In this document: positions 43,927-44,406 of the stretch, one piece after another
How positions within the stretch are numbered: the stretch's first letter is position 1
Layout of the letters: every line of letters begins with the position of its first letter
From: an uncultured Bacteroidales bacterium
GTDB taxonomy: Bacteria > Bacteroidota > Bacteroidia > Bacteroidales > UBA932
Reading direction: 5' to 3'
Assembly: GCA_944322585.1 (NCBI GenBank)
Contig: CALUPB010000021.1
Location: 1-44,406 of the forward strand
DNA length: 44,406 bases
Made by a program: the position numbers and the translations under genes
The notes under the pieces: model-generated
What the model saw: the letters and a program-made list of their open reading frames with translations, nothing else
Database searches by the model: none
What the model was told of the DNA's origin: nothing

Positions 43927-44406
43927 CTATGCGTAATAAGGTATATATGCAGAGTATCTCTTGGAGCCGGAACTTTCGTCTGCTAATTTTATAAGTCCAG
44001 CATTTATAGTGTCATTGATGATTCTGGAGGCGACTGCAGAATTGTTCTTTCTGATGGAAAGGCGTTCCCGTAGTGACAGATTTGTCATTTTAGTTCCATC
44101 TTCGAACAAGAGGCAGGCGTGTTGGTAGCATGCCTGTATCTTTTCTGTTTTGCTCATGTCAAGATATTTGCGTTCAGGGTATAGGGTGATACGGGTAAAG
44201 TCCTCGCCTCTTTCAATTTTTATCGGCGGCAGTCTCATTTCTTCAACTCAAGCGACGGCTCTGTCCATACCGCTGCCCCGTTTCTCGCACAGATTGAACA
44301 GGAACATCGACTGGGCGACTTTTTCATTGCGGGATTTAGGAGGCATGTCAATGAAACGGTTGGTGTCTATAAGAGGTACTCCCGGATTAGTGATTGTAAG
44401 TCTGTT
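43927..44406 (-). pseudogene. AlbA_2/RecG-C-like ATP-binding protein, 3' part, interrupted by in-frame TGA
   Basis: Reading the minus strand from the right edge gives NRLTITNPGVPLIDTNRFID, then a PPKSRNEKVAQSMF segment and KRGSGMDRAVA. This is the HATPase_c_4-type region (PF13749) of bacterial AlbA_2 ATP-binding proteins, with its N-P-G, SRNE and GSG motifs. A TGA at 44248-44250 then interrupts the frame; the same frame continues VEEMRLPPIKIERG and a winged-helix tail to the stop at 43927. A single nonsense change thus splits an otherwise well-preserved gene. The 103-residue piece from ATG 44238 is unlikely to be an independent gene. The 5' part lies outside the window. Confidence 0.75.

Overview
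The window reads as chromosomal DNA of a gut-type Bacteroidales bacterium. Signs are three SusC/SusD pairs, many lipoproteins, a hybrid two-component regulator, and promoters of the Bacteroides type (-33 TTTG / -7 TAnnTTTG). I cannot name the genus from the sequence alone. No rRNA, tRNA, CRISPR array or intact insertion sequence was seen.

Left flank (1-5044). The N-terminus of an AAA-ATPase-like gene runs off the left edge on the minus strand. A 358-base intergenic stretch with a long imperfect inverted repeat follows, then a small XRE regulator. Next are two minus-strand glycosyltransferases, a PAP2 phosphatase, and an M23 (LytM-type) lipoprotein peptidase. These look like cell-envelope genes rather than part of the glycan locus.

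Operon 1 (minus strand, 26708 down to 5045). Thirteen genes lie in one direction with mostly tiny gaps or ATGA overlaps. In transcription order they are: two related putative surface glycan-binding lipoproteins, SusC-SusD, a second SusC-SusD in which SusC lacks the N-terminal carboxypeptidase-like domain, a small DUF1735-like lipoprotein, a DUF4038 glycosidase, a GH16 endo-glucanase-like enzyme, two more DUF4038 glycosidases, and a large GH2 with a discoidin-like domain. The control region is compact (26708-26884). It holds the terminator of the upstream operon, a consensus promoter whose spacer contains a run of eight G, and a perfect 22-base palindrome over the expected transcription start.

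Operon 2 (minus strand, 39563 down to 26885). It holds a DUF4958-like surface protein, SusC (reading frame broken at a second run of eight G), SusD, two heparinase II/III-fold lyase-like enzymes (one predicted lipoprotein, one predicted periplasmic), and an M14-type zinc carboxypeptidase-like lipoprotein. It ends at a strong intrinsic terminator. It diverges from a full-length HTCS sensor-regulator (39726-43733). Between them are two direct repeats 21 bases apart, next to a degenerate -33 element, which is the layout expected for an activator site.

Right flank (43734-44406). A 23-base direct repeat is followed by the 3' part of an AlbA_2/RecG-C-like ATP-binding gene interrupted by an in-frame TGA.

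Reading the whole: two adjacent polysaccharide utilization operons probably attack one complex glycan. The first supplies endo-glycanase, DUF4038 and GH2 activities. The second supplies uronate-lyase-like enzymes plus a peptidase-like hydrolase, which hints at a glycan carrying uronic acids and amino-acid or peptide substituents. The most unusual features are the two G8 tracts (one in a promoter, one in a susC) and a 31-base terminator sequence that recurs exactly inside the signal-peptide codons of the M23 gene.
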